DNA of 64,000 nt, from contig OX419339.1 in assembly GCA_948470475.1 (NCBI GenBank), positions 8,795,502-8,859,501 of the forward strand. The letters are read 5' to 3'. The notes below the pieces were generated by a model. The model was not told the origin of the DNA, ran no database searches, and saw only the letters and a program-made list of their open reading frames with translations. Source of the stretch: Galaxea fascicularis (Eukaryota; Cnidaria; Anthozoa; Scleractinia; Euphylliidae). A program made the translations under genes and the position numbers. Position 1 is the stretch's first letter, and every line of letters begins with the position of its first letter. Positions 1 through 10,316 of the stretch are shown in pieces.

Positions 1-300
1 GTTCCAGTTTGGAGGGGTGGGGCTATGGGGGGCAACGGGCTCGTGTATGAGTTACAATCACGCAAAGAAGAGGTGATTCGCTTAGCTGAAAGCTATTATT
101 AAAGGTGTTCCTGGCAGGTTGCACTGTTGCTATGGTAAGCTGCAATGTCAAAAACGTTTCATAACTTGTTCACCAATCATCGAATATTTGTTTGATACCG
201 ATTTAAAAAGTCAAGGAATCAGGGTTCGCTCAAACTCGAGATTAACTTGACTGTCTTTTGAACTGGACCCAGGTCTGTGATAGCTATCTTCCCACTGTGT

Positions 301-492
301 TTTAACCCTTTAAATCCTAAGATCAAAATTTGAATTCTCATTTGCTGCCCGTATATGGCCTATAGAAGTGGAATGGAGAAACTATTAAAATTTGATGCTG
401 GCCTTTCTTCTCCTGACCACTCTGTTTTGTAAAGCCTTGATGTTACAAGGAGAATTTTGATGCTGATCACTCTTAAGGTTAAGTGGTTAATC
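301..492. repeat. Dispersed MITE-like repeat, degenerate copy
   Basis: The segment opens with AACCCTTTAAATCCTAAGATC and closes with GATCACTCTTAAGGTTAA, so the ends are imperfect inverted repeats. The GATCACTCTTA end recurs in copies near 26.8 kb and 52.7 kb, and a related CCCTTTAACTCCC end occurs near 61.0 kb. It lies in the coactosin intron. Confidence 0.5.
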
Positions 493-547
493 TGACGTTA
501 CTCAGGAACTGGCGAACGTTGTTCCCCTCATAAGAATTTAATTGTTA

Positions 548-979
548 AGCCTAGTTCTCACTAGTGACATAACGATCATAATCATAATCATAAACACGAA
601 CACAACGTTGTTATGTCGCTTATGTCTTAGTGGGAACGTCTGGAAACATAATCATAGGCGCCCTTATGATCAACATAATCATAAGAAAATGATCGACTAT
701 TTTCTTATGATTATGCCTTTGACTATGACTGTGTTGCTATTCTTTGTAGTGGGAACGCGAAAATCATAACGACATAATGAGAAACATAATGACGCAACAG
801 GGTCAGTACTTTCGGGTCCAGTACTTTCGGGTCGGTTCATTTCAAGATGGCGGCTAGGTTCGAGTAAAAGCTTGCGAGTGCAGTTGAAAACCGTTCCCAC
901 TAGAACATAAGAAGCTTATGTTTATGTTTAGGATTATGATTATGCTTATGATGCTTATGTCGCTAGTGGCAACTAAGCT
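548..979. mobile_element. 432-bp MITE, 3-bp TTA target duplication (PIF/Harbinger-like)
   Basis: The terminal inverted repeats begin AGCCTAGTTCTCACTAG on the left and AGCTTAGTTGCCACTAG on the right (reverse complement). They are followed on both sides by runs of ATAATC/ATAAGC-type repeats. The element is bounded by TTA at 545-547 and 980-982. A TWA duplication is typical of PIF/Harbinger elements. It carries no coding capacity. It is similar in design to the element at 38618-38934. It sits in the coactosin intron. Confidence 0.7.
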
Positions 980-1037
980 TTAGCGAGGCTTGAACCCGCT
1001 CGTAAACTGAAACACCAAATTTAAAAAAAATGTACGT

Positions 1038-1075
1038 AGTGATGATAATGATGATGATGATGATGATTATTATTT
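1038..1075 (+). repeat. (GAT/ATT)n microsatellite
   Basis: Run of GATGAT units changing to ATTATT, directly upstream of the acceptor of the first visible coactosin exon. Confidence 0.7.
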
Positions 1076-1091
1076 GATTTACATTTAATAG

Positions 1092-1951
1092 AGAATGACC
1101 GCGCCTACGGTTATGTACGGATTGAAACTGGAGACGAGCTGAGCAAACGAGCCAAGTTTGCTTTCATCACTTGGATCGGAGAAAGCGTTCCTGCTTTACA
1201 GAAGGCGAAAGTTAGTACAGACAAGTCTTCCGTCAAACAGATTATCCAGGTACAGTACAGAAAATCAATAGGAAACTGTATGGTTTGAGTGGAATGGCTC
1301 ACCTAAGGTAAAATTTGACCTGTTATTTAAGGCGCTACAGGTGACTTTTCCCCTGGCAGTTTCCATGTGGTAACCTAAGCCGAAGCGAGGGAGCGGTGAG
1401 TTGAAGGAGGGGAAGATGACGAAAACAGTCATCCAGGCTATTGGGCATAGGATACTTTTCATTTTCCCTTAATTCATCGGGATCGCATTGAGATGGGCTG
1501 TGAGATTACTCTCACCCCTGCTTAACAGGTCACAAGACATGCACAATTCCTTTGTACGTTTTAGGGCGCTTAGTAAACTGAGTCAGAACTCAGTAAACCG
1601 AAACCAAAGCCGTTGTTCTGACCAGTTATAACAGCAAACAGCGTAGCCGGCGCGAAGCGCGGGAAAGTGCATGCATTGCAAGTCACGATTCCCTTAAGAT
1701 GAACTTCTCAGCGAGGAAGTGGCGCCAGATTTTTTCCAACCAATCACAAAGCGAAGTAATACCGTGAAAGCAAATAAGAATCATTTTTGACACCCAACTG
1801 AAAAGCACTCTATATAACCTTGATTTGTTTGCAGAGCTTTGCAGTAGAAGTCTTGACGAGTGACAAGTCGGAACTGGGGTATGATCATGTAAAAGGGCTT
1901 GTTGTGAAAGCCGGTGGAGCGAATTACGGCACAGGAAAAGCAAATCATTAA
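1092..1951 (+). CDS. COTL1: Coactosin-like actin-binding protein, last two coding exons (5' part outside window)
   Basis: Two exons, 1092-1249 and 1835-1951, join in frame (acceptor TTTAATAG, donor CAG|GTACAG, acceptor TTTGCAG) and end in TAA. The translation carries the C-terminal half of an ADF-H domain: a VRIETGDELSKRAKFAFITW stretch, then a helix with KSSVKQIIQ, then a tail with KAGGANYG. These are hallmark segments of coactosin, a small F-actin-binding cytoplasmic protein that also binds 5-lipoxygenase in vertebrates (family knowledge). The N-terminal exons are not in the first 1 kb, so the gene enters from the left. A polyadenylation signal AATAAA lies at 2298-2303, about 350 bp after the stop. 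No frameshift or missing segment is seen in the part present. Confidence 0.95.
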
Positions 1952-2297
1952 TTGTTATTTTCCTTTATCTTCTCTTTTTAAATCAGTTGTTTGTGCGATT
2001 ATATAATAACCACCTCTGAAGGGAGTGCTTTGCCCGCACTTACAGAGGAAAGTACTCGTACTGTTCTATCCAACGTTATAGTGTTCAGAAATAAAAAAAA
2101 GGCTTTCCAAATGATTTTGATCAATTTTGCAGTTTATTGCTGGGATCAGAACTGGTGTAACTCAGAGGCAATTTTATGTATGGTTTACACGGTTCGAAGT
2201 TCTCTATAGTTCTGTTTAATTCTCGTGATTTGATCTGGCTTGCAGTTTTTAGCTTCAGTCTCCTGCATCTGTATGTAATTTCATGCGGCTAATAAGG

Positions 2298-2303
2298 AAT
2301 AAA
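2298..2303 (+). terminator. Poly(A) signal of coactosin gene
   Basis: A canonical AATAAA hexamer 347 bp downstream of the coactosin stop codon, before the SINE and microsatellite. Inferred cleavage follows shortly after. Confidence 0.5.
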
Positions 2304-2429
2304 CAATATTCATTGGAACGTCTACTTTGATTACTGGTCTTATGTGGTATTAACTGACTTCGTACACATTATTGCCACAAAGTAAAAGAAAAAGAAAGAA
2401 CGGAGGAAAGAAAGAAAGAAAGAATCACA

Positions 2430-2433
2430 TCCC

Positions 2434-2492
<59 letters not shown>

Positions 2493-2703
2493 TTTATTTA
2501 AGTCTCAAATCGTTCTAGCTGAACACGAGCGCTCTACTAATTGGGGAGACTGTAAATCAAAAACCGGAGTGCCCGGAGAAAAACCTCTCGGAGCAGAGTA
2601 GAGAACCAACAAACTCAGCCCACTTATGACGCCGAGTCCGGGAATCGAACCCAGGACACATCGGTGGAAGACGAGCGCGCTCACCACTGCGTCAACCCTG
2701 CTC
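2430..2703 (-). mobile_element. tRNA-derived SINE with (TTA)n tail, minus orientation
   Basis: Read on the minus strand the element starts near 2703 with a tRNA-like head: a box-A-like TGACGCAGTGGTGAGCG and a box B GGTTCGATTCCCGG. A conserved body follows (CTGCTCCG, TTTCTCCGG). It ends in AATAAAG and a TTATTATTA microsatellite (2432-2489). A second, partial copy of the same family lies on the plus strand at 17,945-18,075. The head does not fold into a proper tRNA, so it is a SINE and not a tRNA gene. Confidence 0.8.
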
Positions 2704-2767
2704 CCATAAAACTTGACTGTATATCTTTTCGTTCATATTGTACAAATAAACAATAGCCTCCATTTCG

Positions 2768-3030
2768 CGCAAAAATATGCTGGCATATTTGTCCGCGCGC
2801 ATTGTCTGTTCCAAGCAGTGAGCTTCGAGGAACTGATTATGTCCAAGCAAAAATATCCGAGCATATTTTGAAGACAAGTGAAAGGTATTGTCTTTATTAT
2901 CCTTCAAATATTTTTCGCAAAACGCACTTGGGGAATATTCGCCGGTTTTAGCTGGGGTGTATTCAGTCACGTGATGAGTTAACACCAATCGCGTGCGAGC
3001 GAAAATATTTGGTGGATTATTATTCCTGTT
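2768..3030 (+). repeat. Dispersed repeat, copy 1 (second copy at 8459-8672)
   Basis: The segment runs from GCAAAAATATGCTGGCATA through CACGTGATGAGTTA to a GCGAAAATATTTGGTGGATT end. A diverged copy with the same order of motifs is at 8459-8672. No ORF of note. Class unknown. Confidence 0.65.
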
Positions 3031-3104
3031 ATCAGTGCTCAATATTTAAGAGGGGGTGGGGGGGGGGGGATTTCGTTAATGAGCGAGTCATATGGGCCCG
3101 TATA

Positions 3105-4327
3105 CAGTCGAACCTGTATTAAGCGGTCACCCTCGAGGAATGGCGAAGTGATCGTTTAATACAGGTTGCTCAAAATACGCGAAAATAGGCAACCTCGTCC
3201 CCAGGGCGCTTTTCCCTGGCTTTGGGGGCGGGGCGGGAAAAGGCCCTGGCATCGGCCGGTCACATGACCACCAAACACCCAGTATTTGTGGGTGTAATAA
3301 ATTAGCATTGAAATTAGCATACGATCGCATACGATAAACATGGCCGGTAGACCAAAGTTTTTATCAGTGCTTCGCCGGGTCGGTTTTTCCCTGAGTAACG
3401 GTAACTTTCCATCGCTTCATTTTAAACCTCTGCAAGTCAAGTGTTTCGAATCTATACTGCAAGGCCAGGATGTCATTGGAGTCTTACCAACTGGATTTGG
3501 CAAGTCGATGCTATTTCACCTTCTGCCCCATTTCATTCCTGTGAAGAAAACCAAGAATATAGTTATTGTGGTATGTCCTTTGAATTCCATCATCGAGGAC
3601 CAGCTGAAAGTTTTAAAAGCTCGGGGGATAACTGCTGATGTCTTACAGCTTGCTGTAAACATGAACGAACCGGCCGAGAACTTATTTGAAAAGGAGCAAG
3701 AATCGAGTGAACACGTGGCCAAGGAATCCCCAAAGCTTCCTCCAGACGTAGTAAATGGCAACACGTCCATTGTATTTGCCCATCCAGAGGCTCTGTTAAG
3801 TAAGGAAGGACGAGAGTTAATGGGGAGCAAAATTTTCCAAGAGAATGTTGTTGCTTGTGTTGTTGATGAGGCTCACTGTGTAGAATTATGGTAAGTGCGT
3901 GAAATGATGTTTACTATAATACTTGTTTTTGAGCGCTTGTCTTGAAAAACAAGAGATTATCGCTGAGATTATCCTTTTCCCGCCCCGCCCCCAAAGCCTG
4001 GGAAAAGCGCCCTGGGGACGAGGTTGGAAAATAGGGAGGACGGGGCCAGTCCATCTTACATTCATCACTGACTTTGACCTGACAAAGTACAAACGTCAAT
4101 TATCACGGAATTCTATTACCTGGCAGACTATTTGATGTCACATTTGAATGATTTACTTTTTGCAAAGTGGCAGGTCAAGACGACAGAAACGGCTCTTTGG
4201 GACCACGATCGCTGAATAGAGGTAACCGTAATAGAGGTCAAAACTACAGATATTAAGGGAAGTAATTTTCGGGACTTTAACAACTGACCGCTTTAGAGGG
4301 TGGCCGCTTAATACGGTGCAACTTTTG
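3105..4327. mobile_element. Candidate ~1.2-kb inverted-repeat element enclosing a RecQ-like exon
   Basis: The left end (3105-3130, CAGTCGAACCTGTATTAAGC) and the right end (4300-4323, read in reverse: AGTTGCACCGTATTAAGC) are imperfect inverted repeats. Inside them is a second pair of arms: about 50 bp of GC-rich sequence at 3193-3242 is repeated in inverse orientation at 3974-4024 with only about one mismatch. The RecQ-like ORF lies between the inner arms. No clear target duplication was found, so the outer boundary is tentative. The arms could also be independent insertions of a common family. Confidence 0.45.
3340..3890 (+). CDS. RecQ-like DEAH helicase, single 5' exon (fragment)
   Basis: An ORF of about 183 residues starts at ATG 3340 and runs into a strong splice donor (TTATG|GTAAGT at 3891). 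It contains the N-terminal RecA lobe of a superfamily-2 RecQ-type helicase. A Q-motif-like PLQVKCFESIL is followed by Walker A VLPTGFGKS (about residues 50-58), motif Ia VVCPLNSIIEDQL, and motif II VVDEAHCVELW at the end. Motifs III-VI and the RQC/HRDC parts are absent, and no exon encoding them was seen in the following 3 kb. As it stands it is about half a helicase core. Either the rest was lost, or the exon is a captured or retained piece of a multicopy RecQ-like family inside the repeat structure at 3105-4327. Confidence 0.7.
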
Positions 4328-6883
4328 GAGGTTTGAGCACCCTTCAACAACACCTTCCAAAGCGGCTTTTGAGAAGCGTATCAGCTAACAGAGACTGGCA
4401 ATCTTATTTTGCAGTTGATCGACTCTAGTTATACTAAAAACATTGTAACGGCCTTAGAAACGATTAGTTACAACTGGCACCACATTTTGAATTGACAGTT
4501 TAATCAGAATTACGCCAAGTTACAACAAACAACTAGTAGTGATTCAACTGAAACAAGGAATAAAGCAGTTGGTAGTTACATAAAGGTTGGGCGAAACTAA
4601 AACAAAAGAAGTAATAAAATGTAGAATGAGGAAAACGAAAACAAGAAACAAACAAGCAAGCAAGCAAAAAAAAAAAACGCCACTGACATATAAATGCGGC
4701 GAAAACGCCGAGCTGTACAGTGGAACTTACAATGGTCTTCAAAGGAAGACCTCAAAACTTCAAACGAAGCAAAAGAAACACCTGATCTTGATTCATAATT
4801 AATTCTATAACGTTTCCACGGAAATTGAAACGATGTAAAATGTAACGATAATGCAAATTATTTATGTTCTTCGTTTTCAACTCAGAACAGTAGTTAACTC
4901 ATTTTAATGCAGCCCGCGCTCGGCATCTGCAGAGGGAGCTTTTATATTTAAACGACAGTGTCAGTTGTGTGTGACAAATTGCACAATGGTTACCTCCCAA
5001 ATGAATCATCACATGATCTGAATTGGGTGGCAACAAGGATGTAAACACGTTAGCCGAATACGTCTATTAAGCGACTATTATTTGAGTGTCAAAAGCAAGT
5101 AACGTTTACTTTGATTTCGCTTGACTTCTCTGACAGATTAATCAGCAAAGGTCCACGTGCCACTTTTCAGCAAATGAGAAGAAAGACCAAAACCAATTTT
5201 AAATAACTCGTACACAATTTACCGCGATTCTGATTGGTCTGTGGTGATTGAAAAGAATCAGAATTGCTGCAGTTTTTGGTTTTGACGACACTCGAATAAA
5301 AACCGCTCTGAAAAGCGCAGAAAGACGTAAAACGGAATTTTAACATCTCCGGTAATTTACACGAGCCCACCTGATTTGCGCATATACAGCATGCTCTATC
5401 GGAGCCGAAATGTCCTATATGTCACATCGAGTCTCCAATGATGCGCCCGTCCCTGTTGACGCTTCGGGCGTTCAGTGCAAATAGCAGTGGGGTAGACTCG
5501 GTGAAGGAGTGTGACCTGGACGGGCCAAATCTCGTCTGCATGACGAGAAAATTTAAGCCCACGTGGATAAGAAATCCCAGATGCATGGTAGAGCCAGCGT
5601 TGTGCAACAGAAGCAGACTCTGGTCTTTAATTTCCAACCTGCAAAACAATATGGCAGTGATTTTCGTGTCACGGAGAGCCATCAAAATATGTAACTTGTA
5701 CAGACGGAGGATTCAAGAAGAGATCGAGAGGAAATGCTAGGCTTGATTTCGAATGAAAGGTGGAAAGTAACCCTGGATATCGATCGTGATCTAGATCTCC
5801 TGACCAAGTGTTAAAGAGCTTGCAGTCACAATGGTCATCCGAGGGTCGTCAGCATGCCACAACTAAAGACGTCTGCGTAACAGCTACAACCAGTTGCAAA
5901 ATTGTTGAGACATTCACCATCAAAAACGTCTCTTCTTTCTCTAAAACGCTGCTGCTAACAAATCTGTGACATGCAATACTCACCCCCTCCCTCTCCCCCT
6001 TTCAAAGTTGTTCCTCAAAGTTTCGAGCATGGTGCTGCACCGTTAACAACTTTGATAAGAGGGGGAGGGGGAGGCAAAGCGGAAGATCATGGAAACGTCA
6101 TTCAAGGCCAAATGGCGTACAGTGTCTCAAGTATTTTTGCAACTCGTTGTACCGAATCGGAGAGGAAAATAAAGATAGTGAGCACGACGAATGAATCGTG
6201 AGCTTAACTTCGTTGGTTTACCAACCTGTTTGGCCTCAGATATACAGGTAAAATGAATTTGAGATGTTCCTGGTTATACGCCATATTCAAAGAGTGTCAA
6301 ATGCACCACTAAAACTACTAGCACTCATTTCATTTTTGTAGGAAAAAGAAATAAAAACAAGAAAGATGTTGTTTTGTTTTCGTACTTACGCCACGGTTAT
6401 TCCCGTGAGGAGTTAAATATAGCAATCGCCCGGGAAAAGCAACAAAATTCTAGTAGTTGAAGTCAAAGGAAGTTATCTTGAAAAACATTTTCAGTTTTCA
6501 TGATTTGAAACAAACTTTTAAGAACATGCTGTGAACATACCCAGGCTGAGGGTCAGTTTGCCCGCGTGATTTTTGTCGCATGTTGAACCTCTGGGTTCAT
6601 GCAACTTAAGAACATCTTAAGAACTTTTTCAGGTTCAAATCGATTGAAAAAAAAATAAGAATGTTCAGCCTCAGGTCCAAAATTAGACGTTCTTTTAAAA
6701 ACAGAACAACTGAATGTTCGTGATATAGAGTTGGAGCACCGTTCCGTTTTGAACTGACTGTGTGGCTGTACTGTTGCTATGAACCAACAGGGGTTGGGTT
6801 TGGGCTTAACCCAATTACTGTCAACAGCCGTTCTAGGCCCATTGTCGGCAACTGACAGTTAAATGTGTCTCTCAGTTAATTCA
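4328..6883. other. Gene-poor intergenic stretch
   Basis: No exon with recognisable homology or splice context was found. One structured site is a foldback of about 90 bp: a pyrimidine-rich arm ending TTTCAAAGTTGTT at 5985-6012 pairs with AACAACTTTGA plus a purine-rich run at 6045-6074. ORFs at 5422-5740 on both strands have no recognisable domain. Confidence 0.5.
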
Positions 6884-7250
6884 GGGAGCTTGAGCAACGA
6901 CGACGGCGATGGCGATAAAAACGTCATTAGAAAATGTAACTTCTCATTTTTGTAAGTTTCTCGCGATAATTCCAATTCATTTAACTTGGAAAATGCTGGC
7001 AAACTATCCGCCAAGGACTAAATTGCGATGAACGGCATCAAAGTAGGGGAAAGAAAAACAGAGTTGTCGTCATGCGTTCACGTTCTCTAGAAAACATGAA
7101 ATTTGGTCATTTCGCGTTGTTGTTTTGACGAGGACGGGAACGAAACGTACCAAAATGTAAACGCACGTTCAGAGCAATTGTTTTTCCATATTAAACCTAT
7201 TGTTTTGTGGCGTTCTCGTTGCCGTTGCCGTCGTCGTTGCTTAAGCTCCC
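6884..7250. mobile_element. 367-bp MITE with GGGAGCTT termini
   Basis: The ends are inverted repeats: GGGAGCTTGAGCAACGACGA on the left, and GGGAGCTTAAGCAACGACGA on the right as reverse complement. Each is followed by CGGCAACG/CGGCGATGG-type repeats. There is no ORF. No convincing target duplication was identified. Confidence 0.7.
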
Positions 7251-7432
7251 CAATATCACGCATGCTAAGTCTTTGATGAGAAACAAAGGTTGCTGTCAGT
7301 GACTTCGTTCCCAGCCTGAGGGTTTCTCATATCCCCAGGGGGGTAGGGAGAGGAACGACGCTAGTACCCTAAGAACGAGGTTGTGTCGACCGAAGACAAG
7401 AGAACATCATGTTCTTTTGCTCGAGAGTAGCA

Positions 7433-10316
7433 CTAGAGGTTACGCGAATACCTGAATCTACAATCAAGTGGACCGATTTGCTGGTCGACCAAACAGGCGG
7501 CAAAATCAGCTATTATACCAAGCGTTAGTACCGGCACCAGAAAGTGGTTTATCTTCACGCCAGGGTTTTGTAAAGGCAGGGCTCGTGCATCCACTTTCAG
7601 GAACACATACATCAAAAACAGTGTGGTGAGCCCGCGCGACACTAACTCCGCGCCAGCCCAGCGGTAGTCGTGGTAGGGATGGTTTTTGTCTGCCCAGAAT
7701 ACAGCGATAGCTGCTGTGAACATCAAGCTTGAAAAACCGACGGCAGCTAGGCAGCAAACCTAAGGAAAAGAGAGAGAAACAAAGAGAAACAAAGAATACG
7801 TCTACTCGAAACAAGACCTGGACCTGACCTCACAAGATCTTGTAAATCAACTTGGATGGGACTCCTTGGAATCCAGACGTTTGCTGGCCCAAGTGAGTCT
7901 TTTCTTCAAAATCAAAAACAATCTCATAGATCTCGAATTCCCATCTTCTATCCAACCAGCTCCTAGATCAAGGATCCAACATGCTATGCTCCAGCCCTAC
8001 CCAAGTGTTTTAGCGTACAGTTATTCTCCGTTTGTACGAACTGTTCGGGTATGGAACAAACTGACCCCGAAACACCTGAAAAGACTTTGAAATATTTGCT
8101 TTCGCTGTTTCTTTTCGGCTTTATATATTTATTGTTTTTATTTGAATTCGTTATTTTATATCTCCCAGTGTTAGCCTAGCTATTTGGGAGTATAAGTTCC
8201 AAGTTCAAAGTTCCAAGTTCCTGGAATGCTGCTTCCCTGCTTGCGGTGTAAATGAGCCAGTTCGATTTTCTAACAATTTTTATTTCCCTTTGTTTTGGTC
8301 AAGATATTATTCTTTTCGATTGGTTTCTTATCTAGTGGTGATTTGTGACGACAAGGGTTTAAGGTATAAGGCAAAGATGTTACCTTACTGACAAATTTTG
8401 AAGATCGGGAAGCGTTCTTTCCAGCCAATTTACCCTTCATGCCGATAATGGATAACGGCGCAAAAATATGCTCGGATATTTGTACGCGGACCGAGCATAT
8501 AATTAAAGCCAAATGGGGACTGTTGTGTTTGTTACCCTACAAATATTTGTCGCAACGTGCATTTGGGGAATGTCGTCGGTTGTTCCCCAGTTTTAGCTAA
8601 AGAATATTTAGTCACGTGATGCGGTTAGGCCAATCTCGTGCGAGTGAAAACCTTTGACGGATTATAATGATGAATATGCATAATTTTATAAGTTATTCAT
8701 AATGAATCCCAAATCATTCAAAACTCAGGCCCCGTCCCCACGTATCCGGATATCTTTAAATCCGCAACGTTTTCTTTGCGGAGTTAAACATTTTCACGTC
8801 AACACGTAGCGTATTGAAATCGAATTTACCCGTCCACACTGGTATTTAGATTGATTTATATTTTTTAATTTTTGTCCACAGAGCGTTCAACGTTCAACAG
8901 AGCATGCATTAAGTGTGGAAAGACTGGATCCAATTTTGTTACGTCATCGGATTAAAAAAAGTACCCGGATTTACCGTCCACACGTTATCGGATTTGTTGA
9001 GGATTTATTTTTTCCACTCTGGAGAGCGAAAATATCCGGATTCGCTGCCGAATTCGCCGGATGCGTGTGGACAGAAGCCGTATCCAGAAAGAAAAAGTTG
9101 CGGATTAAAAGATATCGGGATACGTGGGGAAAGGGCCTTATTTACTTATAAATAGAGCAGTTTGTTATCTTTAGTCACTCACCATGACTTTGACGCTCTT
9201 GGACTCCTTAATTCTTTTATCAAACTCAAGGTTGTTCTTGAGCAACAGAACCATTCCGCTTACAATTATAATGAGTGAGCCCAAGAAGGTAGCCACTGCC
9301 CGATCGTAAACCGTCAGATGAAGCTTGCGAACATAGTAAAGTGCGCAGATAAACGGGACGAGCAAACAAGAAAAACCAACGATAAACCCGACGTGCCTCC
9401 ATTGTCGGCCTGACGACGTTATGCCCACCTGAATGGATATTTCGTTTTCGCTGTTTCCGACTCCAACCATTTCAGCACTTCCTGCTTCGTTTTCAACTTC
9501 AATGGAGTGCTCAAGAAAAAGTAGGGAGCACACGAGACGATAGTCTACCAATAAAGCCTTGTATAACGCGTACAGGACTACAAACCATTCCCCATAAGAC
9601 TGTTTTGCTCGGTACACGTAAACTCCCTGGTCTAAATTGACCTGTGAATCAACCCAAAGGATGAAATTGAAAAATGCCAATACCCTGAAGTAAAACTGCG
9701 CGTTTTTTCTGTAAGCGCTGCAGACTGTTTGATCTCTAAGCCAAACATAAACTGCCACTTGAATGAACTTCTGAACGACAAAAAGCACTTGCTGCACTAC
9801 AAGTATTAGCCATCTGTTTCCAGTGGTTTTATCTCGTGACGCCTGAACCTCCATCAGAATTAGCAACTCGGTCGCACTGAGTGGAAGGGTGATTATTGTG
9901 AGCAGAAGTCCCATGGACGGCTGGTGTTGACCAAGGGTGGGATAATCTGAAGCGCCATTCGGCTTTTTGAAAAATAAAAACGCACCAAATAGGACGAAGA
10001 CCACTCCCACGAGAAAGACGGAGACGATTCGGCGGTACAGCATTATAGACAGTTCGCCAGATGTGTTGAACACATTGGCAGAGGTCATGATTACCCCGAT
10101 GAGGAAGAAAATGAAAATGGCGGGCGAGGAGAAGAGCTTGACGAAGGATTTGAAACACACGCCAAGCGCGCTTAATACCACCACGCCCAGGTAAAAAAAC
10201 ATCGAGAATGAAGTGGTGATCACTTGAGAAGCGAGCGCCGTAGAGTTGTCATCCTTGAACACGGTCTGATTGTAGTAACAATGATCAAAAGTGCTTTGCA
10301 GAGGATTAGCAGCCAT
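7433..10316 (-). CDS. Otopetrin-like 12-TM membrane protein
   Basis: Two exons join in phase 0: exon 1 is 10316-9183 (donor ATG|GTGAGT) and exon 2 is 7759-7433 (acceptor TTTCCTTAG, stop TAG). The product is about 486 aa. Hydrophobic segments predict about 12 membrane spans, seven in residues 33-270 and five after a short acidic loop at about 270-300. Spans five to seven resemble the C-terminal region of otopetrin proton channels: a VVQKFIQVAVY segment, then FFNFILWVDSQ, then an EW...VDYRLVCSLLFLEH segment where otopetrins have YRFHS. Otopetrins (12 TM, proton-selective, plasma membrane) normally end shortly after this motif, whereas here five more spans follow. Family assignment is an inference from motif pattern only. 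The intron holds a LINE fragment, a dispersed repeat and a MITE. Confidence 0.55.
7813..8225 (+). mobile_element. 5'-truncated LINE, C-terminus of reverse transcriptase plus 3' UTR
   Basis: Reading 7818-8090 gives the C-terminal tail of a non-LTR reverse transcriptase, with an LGWDSLESRRLLAQVSLFFK segment and later RTVRVWNKLTPKHLK. This tail is shared by many jockey/CR1/RTE-type ORF2 proteins. It stops at TGA near 8090 and is followed by an AT-rich 3' UTR ending in repeated AAGTTCCAAGTTC units. The rest of the element is missing, as in dead-on-arrival insertions. It lies in the intron of the otopetrin-like gene in antisense orientation. Confidence 0.8.
8459..8672 (+). repeat. Dispersed repeat, copy 2 (copy 1 at 2768-3030)
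   Basis: Begins GCAAAAATATGCTCGGATAT and ends near GTGAAAACCTTTGACGGATT. It has the same motif order and orientation as copy 1, with internal substitutions and indels. Confidence 0.65.
8728..9137. mobile_element. 410-bp MITE with GGCCCCGTCCCC termini
   Basis: Left end GGCCCCGTCCCCACGTATCC; right end, reverse complement, GGCCCTTTCCCCACGTATCC. The inverted repeat continues for about 50 bp with GATATCTTTAAATCCGCAAC. It sits in the intron of the otopetrin-like gene, about 45 bp from the exon 1 donor. No coding content. The small ORFs at 8913-9155 are spurious. Confidence 0.75.

Noticed and set aside
2630..2703. tRNA gene candidate on the minus strand
   Set aside because: Same reasoning: the head belongs to a SINE with an AATAAAG/TTA tail and a second copy at 17.9 kb.
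5422..5740. Overlapping ORFs of 87 and 100 codons on both strands
   Set aside because: No domain, no splice context, and no way to prefer one strand.
8913..9155. Two ORFs of about 80 codons
   Set aside because: They lie within the inverted-repeat MITE 8728-9137.
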